A stretch of 64,000 nucleotides of DNA from Odobenus rosmarus divergens (Eukaryota > Chordata > Mammalia > Carnivora > Odobenidae): positions 913,268 through 977,267 of the forward strand of contig NW_004451009.1 of the NCBI RefSeq assembly GCF_000321225.1, in the 5' to 3' direction. How positions within the stretch are numbered: the first letter of the stretch is position 1; each line of letters opens with the position of its first letter. Below the pieces are notes generated by a model. The model was not told the DNA's origin, made no database searches, and saw only the letters and a list, made by a program, of their open reading frames with translations. Positions 1 through 12,150 of this stretch are shown piece after piece. The translations under genes were made by a program, and so were the position numbers.

Positions 1-1844
1 CCATGTGTGGGAGGCCCTCACACCGAGTGTGACCTTTTTACACCCAAGTGGTCCCATTTACTTGCATTGCTCTAGAAACTGTATCCATGTTGACAAATAC
101 AACTTTTATTTTTTTCTGGCTCAGGCCATTCTTCTGATCAATTCTGTTTGTACCTTATGAACTTAAAAACTAACTCCCCCCAAACTAACTGCTTCCTCCC
201 TATTTCTTCATCAAAAGTCAGTTCTTCTCTGAAAGAACCATGTGCTTTTCATTCATAGCTTATCACAGTTTATGTGCTTGTTTGATGTCCCTTGTCCCCA
301 CTGGCTGTAAGCTGAACTAGCAGAGATTGGTCAGTTCAGTATTTCCATTTAGCAAAGCTTTCCTCAGGAAAGGGTAACTATAACAGTTGAATTGCAGACA
401 CAGGAGGAAGAGCGATGATCTGTCAAGTCCTGAGAGGTGAGCAGCCTTCTCTGAGCCCAGCCGGACTGACAAGTGGGAACTACTTGTCTAAAGTGAGGTT
501 TTTTAAGAATCAAAGGTGTCTTTAACTCCGCAGGTGTAGACCCTGAGTCCTAGAGCCAGGCTCTTACACTTGCACAGCTGTAGACACTGGAGGTCTGAGC
601 CAGAAGGCACTGGCACTGGACTAATCCACTGGTGCTTCAGAGTCCCTCATTACGGGTACACGTTGGAGAGCTCGTCTGATGATGTTGGAGTGGTTGGCTG
701 GCAACACTCCCACATGTATTTTGTCTAGAGGAATGTGCGCTGTTTCAATGGCTGGGTGGTGTCACGGCCCAGTGAGGGGAGAATCCCTCCAGTCATCCCC
801 CCTCAGCCCACCTTGCCTTCACAACAGTTCTTACTTTACTTCAGATCCTAACTCTGTCTCCTCATGAAAATCTTAGCTTCCTGTGTCACTGTGAAGCCTT
901 GTACATTTTAGGAAAGAGAAAAAAACTAGGAAGATGCCAAAGTGTATCCTGCTCTCCTCCTTTACGTCAGTGCAGTTAGCAGGGCTGGGGGGGCCGGTGC
1001 ACACAGGCGGCTGTCCACAGGTTGTGCCCGCCGTTCCCTCAGTGATGCTCGGGGACCCTCACACAGCTGGGTGAGCCTGGTGGTCTCATGTTTGTGTGCA
1101 TTGCGGTCCAGTTGTGTGGCGCCTTCACAAAGCGCCTGCAGGCCATCAGCGCATTAAGATCCTGGATATGTCCATAGAAAAACATACGTGTGGGGAGTCT
1201 TTTAATTTTTTTCAGGACTAAGACCACGTATAAATACAGATTAAACCAGCCATATAAAAATACTACAGAACCATAAGGACAAATATTTTTCTTTAAAAGC
1301 CTGAGGGATGGTTTATTAAACTTAAAAATCCCAGCAACTGAGCAGTTGTAATTGACAACTTCTCACTCTCCCCTTGCCTGCCCCGAGAGCACGCCCACAG
1401 ACCCTCCCGGCCCCTCCAGGCCAAGTGAGAGTGGTCAGCATAGGCGAGGTGGAGTTTTCGTGGGGGAGGGGCTGCAAGTGTGGACAGTTTCCCAACTTTG
1501 CTCCTGGGGAATATGTCTTTGTTACATACAGAAGATTGTACAGAGTGGATCGATATGTCTGTCCTTTGGGAATAACAGAAGACCAAATTTGATTATGTCA
1601 TTTTTCCATTTTCTATATAAAATGTTACAGCTTGAAGGGGGTTAAACTAGCAAAGAACTTCTCTCAAGTTCTTTACTTCTTTGAACGTAGAGCCTAGCAT
1701 ATTGAAAGTTTGAGAAAATCAGCCTTTTCTTTTAGGAATTGCCAAACGCAATTTTCCTCTTTTCTTTTTCTTGATTTTTAGGCATTTAAGATTATTTCAT
1801 TCTAATTCAGATGAACCAAATTGTTGCAAAGTGCATGCCAGGTT
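1..1844. other. Intron or upstream sequence, no gene seen
   Basis: The stretch lies upstream of the first recognised FAM120B exon and is most likely intron of that gene. Short open frames occur on both strands, but none resembles a known protein or has splice sites that fit FAM120B phase. There is no obvious recent repeat. Confidence 0.5.
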
Positions 1845-2139
1845 AAAACCTTTGAAATTTTGTTTTTCCTATTTAGGCAGTTTTATTTTTAATTTTTTAA
1901 ATTTTTAATTGAAGTATAGTTGACATACAATATTATATTCATTTCAGGTGTACAACATGGTGATTCGACATTTGTATAAATTACAAAACACTCACCATAT
2001 TAAGTATGGTTACCATCTGTCACCATACAAACCTACTCCAGTATTATTGACTACATTCCCTATGCTGTACTTTTATCTCCATGCCTTGGTTACTTTATGA
2101 CTGGAAGTCGGTACCTCTTAATCCCCTTCCCCTATTTTC

Positions 2140-2347
2140 TTTTTCTTTTCTTTTTTTTTTTTAAAGATTTTATTTATTTGACAGAGAGACACAGCCAGAG
2201 AGAGAGTACAAGCAGGGGGAGTGGGAGAGGGAGAAGCAGGCTCCCCGCTGAGCAGGGAGCCTGATGCGGGGCTCGAACCCAGGACCCTGGGATCATGACC
2301 TGAGCCGAAGGCAGACGCTTAACGGACTGAGCCACCCAGGCTCCCCA
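2140..2347 (-). mobile_element. CAN SINE, antisense, nested in L1
   Basis: The + strand starts with a poly(T) run and ends in the reversed tRNA-like head (gagccacccaggctcccc). Near-identical 15-base duplications, ccttcccctattttc (2125-2139) and ccttcccctgttttc (2348-2362), flank it. Confidence 0.92.
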
Positions 2348-3199
2348 CCTTCCCCTGTTTTCATCCATTGTCCCACCACCCTTGTCTCTGGCACCCAGCA
2401 CTTTCTTCTCTGTATTTATGCGTATGTTTCTGTTTATTTGTTTTGTTTTTTAGATTCCGCATATAAGTGAAAATATATGGTATTTGTCTGGCTTATTTCA
2501 CTTAGCCTAAGACCCTTGAGGGTCCATCCATGTTGTTGCAAAATTTCATTCTTTTTTATGGCTGACCGATACTCCTGTGTGTGTATGTGTGTCAGCTCTT
2601 TATCCGTCCATCAGTCAGTGGACACTTGGGCTGCTTCCATATCTTGGCTATTGTAAATAATGCTGCAACAAACATAGGGGTGCATATATCTTTTCAAATT
2701 TGTGTTTTCATTTTCTTCAGGTAATGCCCAGAAATGTACATGTGGTAGTTCTATTTTTAATTTTGTGAGGAACCTCCATACTGTTTTCCAGAGTGGCTGC
2801 ACCAGCTTGCATTCCCACCAACAGTGCACGAGGGTTCCCCTTTCTCCACATCCTCCCAACACCCTGTTGTTTCGTGTGTTGTTGATTTTAGCCATTCTGA
2901 CAGGTGTGAGGTGATATCTCACTGTGGTTTTGATTTGCATTTCCCTGATGATGAGTGATGTTGAGCCTCTTCAGTGTCTGTTGGCCATCTGGTTGTCTTC
3001 TTTGGAGACATGTCTGTTCAGGTCCTGTGCCCATTTTTTAATCAGATTGCTTGTTTTTTTGGTGTTGAGTTGTATAAGTTCTTTATGTATTTCGGATACT
3101 AATCCCTTATTGGATATGTCATTTGCAAATATCTTCTTCCATTCACTAGGTTACCTTTTGTTTTTTTGATGATTTCCTTCGCTGGGCAGAAGCTTTTTA

Positions 3200-3394
3200 T
3201 TTATTTAAAGATTTATTCATTTATTTGAGAGAGAGAGCAAGAGCGAGAGAGAGCATGAGCAGGGGGAGGGGCAGAGGGAGAAGCAGACTCCTCGCTGAGC
3301 AGGGAGCCTGATGTGGGTCTTGATCCTGGGACCCCAGGATCATGACCTGAGCTGAAGGCAGGAGCTTTGACCAACAGAGCCACCCAGGTGCCCC
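3200..3394 (-). mobile_element. CAN SINE, antisense, nested in L1
   Basis: The reversed head ends at gccacccaggtgcccc. A perfect 16-base target duplication, gggcagaagcttttta (3184-3199 and 3395-3410), shows a younger insertion than that of the host L1. Confidence 0.95.
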
Positions 3395-3565
3395 GGGCAG
3401 AAGCTTTTTAGTTTGATGACGTCCCAATAGTTTATTTTTGCTTTTTTTGCCTTTGCTTTTGTTGCCTCAGGAGATAAATCCAAAAACAATATTGCTTAGA
3501 CCAATGTCCAAGAGTTTATTGCCTCTGTTTTCTTTAAGGAGTTTTATAGAAAAACCTCTGAAATT

Positions 3566-6311
3566 ATGTGGTATCCCTGAGAATAGGCTATTTTCAGCAA
3601 TATCTGTTTATTTTAAGAGGATCTCAGGTAACACTTTGCAGCTAGCTCTGGGTTTTGAAGGACTGGGAAGTTTGTGTCTGTAGGAGCGGCAATTTGGATT
3701 AAAAGTGAAAATGCTGCCATCTGAATATTTGGATTTGGAAAAGTCATTATCCAGACTATTAAACTTATTCTTTTAAATGTTCACACATTTTCTAGCCACT
3801 GTGCACTGCCCTTTTACCCTCCCGTGGCAGAGGAAGGAAGTGAGGGCACACTGAGGATGCCCATGTTGCCCAGCAGCTCACAAGGGGGTGGGCAGAGTGC
3901 CAGAGAACCTGCAGACCCTGCATAGTGACCTAGCACCTCTCCCTGCCCTGCACCTCAAGAAAATACTCATCTTTCATATCTCTGTCATGTCCTGCATCCT
4001 TACCCATAAGTTCCGATAAAATTTCATTTAGGGAGTAAAAATTCCAGTCAGCAGGTCGGTTTTACCTTTCATCCTCTGGCTAGTTAGTTGATTTCTTATG
4101 TGATAAAAATTACAGGTTTTCATATTCAAGTCTCTGTTAGTCAGTAGCTGTTAGGTACTGCATTTTAAGCAGCAGGTGCACTCTTGTTCTGTGACTGTGT
4201 TGTGTGGTCCTTGAAACTCATTGGAATTAAGTCAGTCACCTTAAAAGCAAAAGCTTTTGTTCTTTTGTTAATTAGGAGAAACTGTAGTTAATATGGACTT
4301 AACCCTCACTGGTCTAAATGTTGGAGAAAAGAAGGAATTTGCTATCTGTGCCGATGTAAATTTTGGAGAAAGGGGAAGTTGGTGTCCATGCTGGTCTTCA
4401 GCCTGGTGTGTCCCTTGCGCAGAAGCGGGGTTTGTAGTTCCTGGTGAGGTGGTCTCAGTGGGCAGCTCTTTCTTCCTAGGTTGTAGCTGAATAACTGACT
4501 AGTGTGTGGCATTGCCTTTGGAATATTTGTCCAAAAACTGACTGCTCTAGGTCTTAGTAGGAAATCTACCTGGTATTGTCTAACAAACGGTAGCAGTGCC
4601 TTCTTCTTAACATTATTCAGAACTGAAGCTCTGAGAAGTCAACCCCAGGCCCCGGGGTTTAGAGGTTTAGAACAGTTTCAGTTGAAAGATGGTATAAAAT
4701 GCGGTTTTGTAAATGTTTCAGTGATTTCCTAAGGAGGCAGCTGGCTGGCTGGTGGAGAGCTGTCATCCGTGAGGTACCAAACCTAGTGAGGTCTGTCTTT
4801 GGGCATGAGAGAATGCTCTCCTTTCAGAAATAGCAACTTAAAACACCATTCACTCAGCTGGCTGTTCTTTAGTGTAATGAATACCTGTAGGCCAAGAGGA
4901 TCACATAGAGAGTGGGTGTTGCTGTTGTTTTTAACAACTACAAGAATACTTCTCAGAATTTTCTTTCTTTTTTTTTTCTTTTTGTGTGTGTGAAATTTAG
5001 GTTAATGTGTTCATTAAACTTAGAGTTAACAGGCGTCCGCCCTGGGCCTCATGCTAGGGACTGAGACTGTGAAGAGGTCTCAGTTCTGGTACCAGGAGCT
5101 CAGTCAGGTGGGCAGTGAGGGGAGTAAGTAAGCATGTGCAGTGTCAGCAGAAGTGCCCCGGTAGACAGCACGGAAGTCTGGGCATGGAGAGAGGCGGGCC
5201 TGGAGTGCGTGGAGGGAAGGGCTTCCGGGCCGAGGAGGTGAGAAAAGGCATGGTGAGTTTGAGGATGCGAGGTACTCCAGCCGAGGAGCAGGATGGGAGC
5301 CAGAGCCAGGTTCCCTGGGGACCCAGCCCAACAGCGCACATCCTGGGGACTGGCCAGGCGAGACTCAGGGGCCCTCCAGTCACTGCGTGCGGGTCTAGGG
5401 GAGGGTGCGAGGTCAGGCGGCGTGCAGTGGGGTGGGAGTGGGGGAGCTTGGCATGCTCCCAGGTCTGCACTCTTGAGGCTGGCACAGTGGGCTGCTGTTG
5501 CGGGCTCTTAAACTAGGACCAGCAGCCTGGTCAGATTTTCATTGTAAAACAGCAAAAACCCAAGAGCTTGTATTTACATGGAAAATGCCTTGGATGGGGT
5601 GAGTCTGAAGATGGTCTAAACAGGGCTGGGCCCGTGTCGGGTAGGAAGCCAGGTCCCACAGGGCCCGGAGGTGGTCCTGAGTGCCCTGGGGGAGGGGGGG
5701 CAGGGGGTTTGGGTGCTGGGGAGACAGCAGCCTGATGACCCCAAGCTGGGTGAGCATGTTGAGTAGGAAAGCCACCTCCCATCTTTGCTCACTGAGTAGA
5801 TAGAATGGAAGAGAAACTGAATCTAATGGCAGTTAACAATCCAACATACAGAAATGCCTCTGTTATAGATTATTCCTACTAGCTTTTTGAGTTGTCTAAT
5901 GTAATAATAGTCTTGATAGTTACACAAAACAGTGAATTAAAGACGGGAGGGCTGTCCTACTCCTGGTTTTCCCTAAGTGTTGTGTGCAGCCGTGTGAGAG
6001 CCCAGGAGGAGGGACGTTGTAGGAGCCATCTCGGTGGCGATCGCTGCCCCTCGTTATCGTTTACTGACCTGGGTCATCCTGCCATCTCCCCCAACCCAGA
6101 GGTTGTTGCTCTTGTTGAGGTGAGATCAGAGGGTAGGGATCTGACTGTTGGATGCCTGAGGTGTCCCCCTTAGTGACCTTGGATGTGAGAACTCACTGTG
6201 TATTCACCAACTTGCAGTTGGCCCCCAGTGGAGCTGGGTCTGTTACCGTGTTAGCCTGGTGATGAATGTTGGTAGTCATGCGCATCTACTGATCCTGCTG
6301 TCTTTACTCAG
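3566..6311. other. Intron sequence before the first visible exon
   Basis: There is no recognised gene or young repeat. The section 5090-5720 is GC-rich and ends with G-runs (5688-5716). Overlapping open frames on both strands there are typical of GC-rich noncoding DNA. Confidence 0.5.
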
Positions 6312-6413
6312 ATGGCACCAGCACCTGCCCCACTGTCAAGGAGTGGTTTGTGTACTCTGGGAACCCACTGAGGCACCCGGACCTCGTCAGGCCTCTGCAG
6401 ATGAACATTCCAG
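6312..6413 (+). CDS. FAM120B: FAM120B internal coding exon (first in window)
   Basis: This 102-base exon is bounded by ctttactcag at the acceptor and g|gtacag at the donor. It starts with two bases of a split codon, carries 33 full codons and ends with one base. It reads GTSTCPTVKEWFVYSGNPLR, then HPDLVRPLQMNIPG. From memory, human FAM120B has TCLAVKEWFVYPGNPLRHPD just after its large N-terminal exon, so the identity is firm. FAM120B is a nuclear coactivator of PPAR-gamma whose N-terminal half is a PIN/XPG-like nuclease-fold domain; that part is not in this window. This exon opens the conserved C-terminal half shared with FAM120A and FAM120C. The exon before it must end in phase 1 and lies upstream of position 1. 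A paralogue is less likely because the exons that follow match FAM120B specifically. Confidence 0.94.
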
Positions 6414-8522
6414 GTACAGACAGTTTTGGTTTAAATAAATCACTCATTTGTTCACCATATGATACAAGTCCAATAATGGATCCATTGTGGAAACATGTTT
6501 TTTCAGAACTGCACATATACTAATTTTCATGTCAACCCTGGGCCCACAAGGAATGTACCTGTCTATTAACGTTCTGAAACAGCAGAGGAATGGGCCTTTG
6601 TTCCACAGGTGGACCCTGGGCCAGTCTGCTGTCTGCTCTGCCTCACTCCGCCTGGGCCCCTGTTCAAGGTCTACATCAGGGGAGAGCAAGGCATGCCAAG
6701 AGGAGTACAGCTGTGGGCCCAAGCCCGTTGCCGCCTGACCCCAGGGCCCAGTGCCTGGACATCACTCAGTAAATATCTGCCAAATCAACAGGGTTGGATT
6801 CTTGATATTCTGCTTGAGTCAGTTCTCCTTCCTACTACTGAGAGTATGTTTTGATGAACTGGAAAGGGAAGATGAAGGAAAGTTATTTCAGCTGGAAAAA
6901 TAAGTTTTCTCTTCATGAGTGTTATCTTAAAACCTATAAGGGGAGGGAACAAAAAACAAAGTTCACCTAAAAATTAGCTGAAGTCCTTTGTTCCTGCGAG
7001 TTCTTAGTATCTGAAAAAAATCAAGAATTTGAGTGGGGGGTAGTGTTGTACATAAAAGCAGGTTAAAGATGAGGAGGGTGGTGAGGGTTTATTTTTAGTG
7101 TTCCTTGCCATTGTTTCAGAGGACAAATATTTTTCTAAAAATTTGATATTCCATTTTTGTATGCGTTAAATTCTCTCATGCCACTGTTGTTCCCATCATG
7201 CAAGTCTGCAGTTTACCAAATAAGGGTGTGAGCACTGCAAAATAATTTTCTTAAAAATGGAATTGTATTGGGAGAGAAGGTGAGGAAAGTTACTATAGGG
7301 AATATTTCCTTATTCTCTCAGCCAGTGATATATTCAAACCTAAAAAGGTATTTATCAAAAAAAAAAAAAAATGAAGATGAATTAACATCTGTTTATACAG
7401 CAAGAGATATTTTTAAAGGATAGCCAAAATAATTTTTCAGAAATGTTTTATTATATATGTGATTTCCATCTTATTGTACCTTTCCAAAAATAATATGAAG
7501 AGGGATTATAGTTTTCTTCATGGTTTGAATTAAAGAGACTGTTTGGCTCTTCATCATCATATTATGAGTTAGTTTTAAAGGCCACTCCTTGAAATGTTTT
7601 CATAAACTCTGGCAGCCATATCATGATCACAGAGACTACTTCTGGGGCTTAAGCAAGCCTCCTCCTTGGCACTACCGGACCCACAAAGTTCTGCGTGTGG
7701 CTGCGCGGGCTGCACGTCGGGGCCGGGCTCCAGAAGAGCTTGCGTGCAGGGCTTCCATCGCTGGAAGACTCGAGTGGGATCCTGAGCTTTTGGTGCCGAT
7801 AATTTACATGAATGACTCTTTGTGCTTATGTTAATAAAGATATGAAAATGACAAGACTTTAATATTTAAATACTTTTCTGTATCCATGAGGAAAAATGCC
7901 AGATGGTTTTTCAACTAAAATGGAGACAGACCGTCCCGTTTGTGTCACGGGCGTTTTCCATTGCTCAGGCAGCGTGTGCTGAAAACCGTGGCGTCTTCTG
8001 ACGCCTGCTGTCCATACACCTGTCTCAGGAAACCTGACGCGCGCAGGTGCCTTGGCCCGGGTGCGAAAGCCCCTTGTTGCATGACGGGAGCCGTTGTTCC
8101 CACATGAGGCCAGCGGTCCTGTCGGTAGAAGGGGCGTCACCTCAGGACACAAATCTGATTTTCTTGTTCTCCTGAGAGAGTTTCAAGCAGGTTGATTTCA
8201 TAAATGGTGTGTTTCCAGTGAGTCTCCTGATAGAGTGGCCAGAGTGTTCTTTTTAAAAAAGGCTTTCTTCTAGCAGCACATGTGATTTAGCTTGCTTTCT
8301 TAAATAGTAGAAATGTAGAAACAGAAATCACAGATATTTTTCACAAAATGGAAAGGAAACACAGGGGAGCAGAAAAATTACAGATTACCTAAAAATTAGG
8401 AGGGAGAAAGAATTAAAATTGACCAGGCAAGGAGCAGAAAAGTAAACTTCATTACTGGCGTATTTTGTCACATCCCTGTGTCCCCTCTGTGCTCCCATCT
8501 GTGGGTGTGCACGCCGCTTACA
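6414..8522. other. Intron sequence
   Basis: This is mostly AT-rich unique sequence with an A-run near 7359-7370. A possible old L2 3' end lies near 6748-6785 (agtgcctggacatcactcag). The section 7900-8150 is locally CpG-rich. Nothing coding is supported apart from the weak candidate at 7581. Confidence 0.45.
7581..7838 (+). other. Open frame with poly(A) signal in the intron after the first exon
   Basis: A weak acceptor (gttagttttaaag) ends at 7580. Joined to the phase-1 donor at 6413, it gives an in-frame extension of about 83 codons that includes HSLKCFHKLWQPYHDHRDYF and a CpG-rich Arg/Ala stretch. It ends at TAA 7832-7834, which overlaps AATAAA 7833-7838. No family is recognised. The stretch is noticeably richer in CpG than its AT-rich surroundings. 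It could be a terminal exon, a decayed retrocopy or chance. Confidence 0.2.
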
Positions 8523-8750
8523 GACACACGCCCGGACGTGCGCACACGTGAGCTGTAAGCTGCGTTTAGACACACGCCCGGACGTGCGCACACGTGAGCT
8601 GTAAGCTGCGTTTAGANNNNNNNNNNNNNNNNNNNNNNNNNNNNNNNNNNNNNNNNNNNNNNNNNNNNNNNNNNNNNNNNNNNNNNNNNNNNNNNNNNNN
8701 NNNNNNNNNNNNNNNNGGACGTGCGCACACGTGAGCTGTAAGCCGCGTGC
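8523..8750. repeat. 46-bp minisatellite interrupted by an assembly gap
   Basis: Two identical 46-base units (8523-8568 and 8569-8614), beginning gacacacgcccggacgtgcg, run into the gap. A third partial unit resumes at 8717 and diverges near 8744. Every unit is CpG-rich and contains cacgtgagctgtaagc. The array is therefore truncated or collapsed in this assembly. Confidence 0.93.
8617..8716. other. Assembly gap of 100 N
   Basis: Exactly 100 Ns, the usual placeholder for a gap of unknown size, lie inside the minisatellite. Confidence 0.99.
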
Positions 8751-9780
8751 ATTTGTCTAATCTGTGTGCGTGGGTGCTCTTGCGTCTCTCACCTCACCAG
8801 TGTCCTGAGACGTGATGTTTTCGACGATGCAAGAAGGGTGTACCTGGAAATTGAGCTTCCTTTCCCCAGACACAGCTCTTGAAGGGCCTTCGAGTTGTGC
8901 ACATACGTGCTTGTTTGTTCTCAGCACACACAGCCCCTCTCTTCCTCCTTCCTCACTGGGGCTCTGCCTGTTGTGGAGTGAGTCTTGGACCAAACCAAGG
9001 CAGGCATGTGGAATAGCGTCTTCTCCCCCAGAGTTGGAGGTTCTTCTTCAGACGGAGCAGAAGTAGTTCTTCCGCTCCTCAGTGTCAGTTTTCTTGTCAT
9101 CATAAGCATACCCTTGTTTCAGAGACCTAGGACAGCTAATTAGCCGTATATTTCTCAGCTTTATGAGGGTGTTTGACTCACCAAAATCTTGCAGGTCGTC
9201 TCAGAAGACTCTTACAGCCTGAAGTGAGACGAAGTGATACCTTTCCTGAAAAGAAGGTGCCATGTTTGACCCAGGCCCTCATTTGCTGGGGCTGTTGTGG
9301 TGGAGCTTTCTTCTGTGTGCTCTCGACAGTCTGTGTATGGATGTGTACACACGTGTACAGGTCTAGAGAGTCTTGTTGGGTCCTAGCAGTTTTCTGTGGG
9401 TGGTAGATCCAAGTCCCCAACTGCTGCCCAGGTGCACGAACGCGCACATGATGAGATGATGACGTGACTGGCTGCCTCCTGACCCACCCACCTGACATCA
9501 TGGGTCAAGAGAAATGGCTTCAAAACCTCAATGCCGGTTTTCTTTCCATTTGTAAAAATAATCTGAAGATTTTTCAAATAACTGTGTTACAAATACACAT
9601 TTGAGTCACAAGCCAACAGTTGAATTTCACTTTTTAGAGCCACATTCACTGTATTTGGATTCATTAGGAGGAGTGGCATAACAGTGTCATTTTGCAAGCA
9701 CGAAATGAGACATTCATCCCTGTACACTTAGAGCTTAATATATCGAGATATCAATGCATTCTACTCTGGTCATACCTGAA

Positions 9781-9811
<31 letters not shown>

Positions 9812-10676
9812 GCTTATAATAAATAGGCTCTTGAAGTTTACCCAGCCAGAGTGGAGATTCAGTTTGCAAGCGTGGAGTTGTCAGGGTTTTTAATTTTGTT
9901 TTCTTTTGGCCAGGAATGCTCTACTAAACGAGAGAATGCTAAGTAAAATATTCATTTAAATAAAACTTACGAACTAAAGCTTTCACAGGTAAACTTGAGA
10001 CATAAGATATATGCACGTTAATTTCGAGAACTCTTCACCAGTCATGTCCTAACAGTGGACACAAGCCAGACAGGTGTATGGTTTTTCTCACCCCAGCAGT
10101 GTGCAAGGGAAACAATCATCAGATAACTCTAAAACCCAACTATTGAAATATGTATTTCCATATAAAAAGCATACAGAATTGCTATGGTCTTTATTCACTC
10201 ACTTCTGTTTATTGCTGCAGAAACATTACTTTATTGCTTTGTTACTTATGAGGTACATACAGCAACCCTCTGCCAGGGGTGGATCCTCCAGGTATCTCTT
10301 GAGAAGGGCTTCAAAGTTGTCATTCACAGAAGTGACTTCCTTCCCTGCCCCTCTGCTCCTCCATCTGTGGGCTCAGGTCCCCCAGAAGGATCCTAGGCTT
10401 TCCTGTCCATCTGTTCACACAAAATCTTTTTCCAAGTTATCTAATTAGGTTTTTGAAGCCAATGTGTTTTAGATGGGATGCTAGTTGGTGACCTAGAGAT
10501 GAGATCGATTGTTTAGGTCTGTGGCTCTTTGAAACATCTCAGCTGCCCCTGGAGCTCTGGGGGAAGTATAGGGGCCATCCTTTCCGGCACAGTCTTATTT
10601 ATCCCCAGGAGCAAGGGGTGTGTGTGGGGGGGGGGTGGAGAGGAGCTCTGAGCTGATCTGCCTTCCAATTCTGATC
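8751..10676. other. Intron sequence
   Basis: No gene is recognised. A run of 26 T lies at 9786-9811. It could be the tail of an antisense retroelement, but I see no recognisable body next to it. Confidence 0.45.
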
Positions 10677-10692
10677 AAAATAGGTTTCTTTT

Positions 10693-10872
10693 CTTTATTT
10701 TTAATTTTTCTTAAAGATTTCTTCATTTCACAGACAGAGCACAAGCAGGGGAGGGGGAGAAGCAGGCTTCCCGTGGAGCAGGGAGCCCGGTGCGGGACTC
10801 GATCCCAGGACCCTGGGATCATGACCTGAGCTGAAGGCAGACGCTTAACCGACTGAGCCACCCAGGTGCCCC
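10693..10872 (-). mobile_element. CAN SINE, antisense
   Basis: The reversed body ends in gagccacccaggtgcccc. A perfect 16-base duplication, aaaataggtttctttt (10677-10692 and 10873-10888), flanks it. Confidence 0.95.
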
Positions 10873-10977
10873 AAAATAGGTTTCTTTTAAACTGAAATTA
10901 CTAACGGTGTCCTTGGTGTTAGGTAGGCTCAGCCCTCTTGGGTTATTAACACCACGTTTAAAAACCATTTCATCTAG

Positions 10978-11179
10978 GGGCGCCCGGGTGGCTCAGACAT
11001 TAAGCATCTGCCTTCGGCTCAGGTCATGATCCAGGGGTCCTGGGATGGAGCCCCACACTGGGCTCCCTGCTCAGTGGAGAGCCTGCTTCTCCCTCTCCCA
11101 TTCCCCCTGCTTGTGTTCCCTCTCTCACTGTGTCTCTCTCTGTCAAATAAATAAATAAAATCTTAAAAAAAATAAAATA
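10978..11179 (+). mobile_element. CAN SINE, sense
   Basis: It starts ggggcgcccgggtggctcag and ends with an aataaataaaatctt tail. A 17-base duplication with two mismatches (10961-10977 and 11180-11196) flanks it. It faces the antisense copy 105 bases to the left. Confidence 0.94.
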
Positions 11180-11196
11180 AAAACCACTTCGTCTAG

Positions 11197-11730
11197 AGTG
11201 AGTTTACCAGTGGAAGAGAACTAATCTAAATGATCCTTCAAAGAAATTCACACCTTCTGGCTTAAGATGATGAAATCTATGAACTGAGAAGTAAATCTCT
11301 GTGGACGGTACTTAGGAAGAGAACCATCCTTATAATTAAGGCCATTATGTAGGATCGTTAGAGGGTCTCTGTGCAGCCTAGCAAGTACTACATGTGACAG
11401 AAAATGACAACAACCCCAGAATATGTTGTCTTGTATTGAAGGCAAAAATCCTCAGTTTCTGGAGAAGGCTGCAGAGGTGTCTTGTCTCCTCTAGTAATAT
11501 GCATACAGGTGCTCAGTACCGAGTTCTTGACTAAATAAATTATTGATTGAATTTAGGATTAAAATTCTCTGATTAAATTAGAGATTTTTGAAGATGTGGT
11601 TTTTCAAACTGGTGGTTTTCTCTGATCTATTTTATCATTAGCCCTCAAGAACCAATTTCTTTATTATTGGCGAGTTATTCTTTTCTTGTCTGTGTAAATG
11701 ATTTCTTAGCTGTTTTGTGGAAGAATATTG
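11197..11730. other. Intron sequence
   Basis: No gene is seen. A possible degraded L2 3' end lies near 11505-11550 (ggtgctcagtaccgag). Confidence 0.4.
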
Positions 11731-12150
11731 AGTGGTATTCAAACTCTGCCTGTGTCCGAACCACCTGGAGAGCGTGTTACAACAGATTGCTGCTCCCTGA
11801 CCCCTGGAGTTTGATTAGTAGGTCTGGGGTGCGGCCTGAGAATTTGCAATTCTTTTTTCTTCTTTTTTTAAGATTTATTTAATTATTTTAGAGAGAGTGC
11901 ACACAAATGAGCACAAATGGGGGAGGGGTAGAGGGAGAGAATATTCAGCTAGACCCCCCCCCCTGCTGAGCGCGGAGCCCAATGTGGGGCTCAGTGCAGG
12001 GCTCAATCCCGCACCCCATGAAATCTCAACCTGGGCTGAAACTCTATAGAGTCGGATGTCCCACCAACTGACCCACGCGGGCGCTCCAAGAATTTGCAAT
12101 TCTAACAAATTCCCAGATGATACCAAGGCCAGGAGTGATGGCCACCAGCA
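11731..12150. mobile_element. Old MER5-like hAT element split by a SINE
   Basis: The parts 11731-11853 and 12104-12150 read as one element once the SINE is removed. Motifs such as accacctggag, gtaggtctggggtgcggcc and aatttgcaattctaacaaat match the MER5A-type hAT-Charlie consensus as I remember it. Confidence 0.75.
11854..12088 (-). mobile_element. Older CAN SINE, antisense, inside MER5-like element
   Basis: The body is diverged (ctgacccacgcgggcgctcc for the head) and includes an extra segment. A perfect 15-base duplication, agaatttgcaattct (11839-11853 and 12089-12103), flanks it. Confidence 0.88.

Larger units (their letters stand above)
1860..3550 (-). mobile_element. 5'-truncated L1, antisense, split by two CAN SINEs
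   Basis: The reverse strand carries an L1 3' end: a T-rich start on the + strand, the typical 3' UTR (ttgaagtatagttgacatac) and the C-terminal part of ORF2. The minus-strand frame at 2611-2940 reads [20 protein letters not shown] and later [20 protein letters not shown], the classic L1 ORF2 tail. A 15-base target duplication, aaaacctttgaaatt (1845-1859) and aaaacctctgaaatt (3551-3565), brackets the insertion. Stops and indels show it is dead. Confidence 0.88.
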
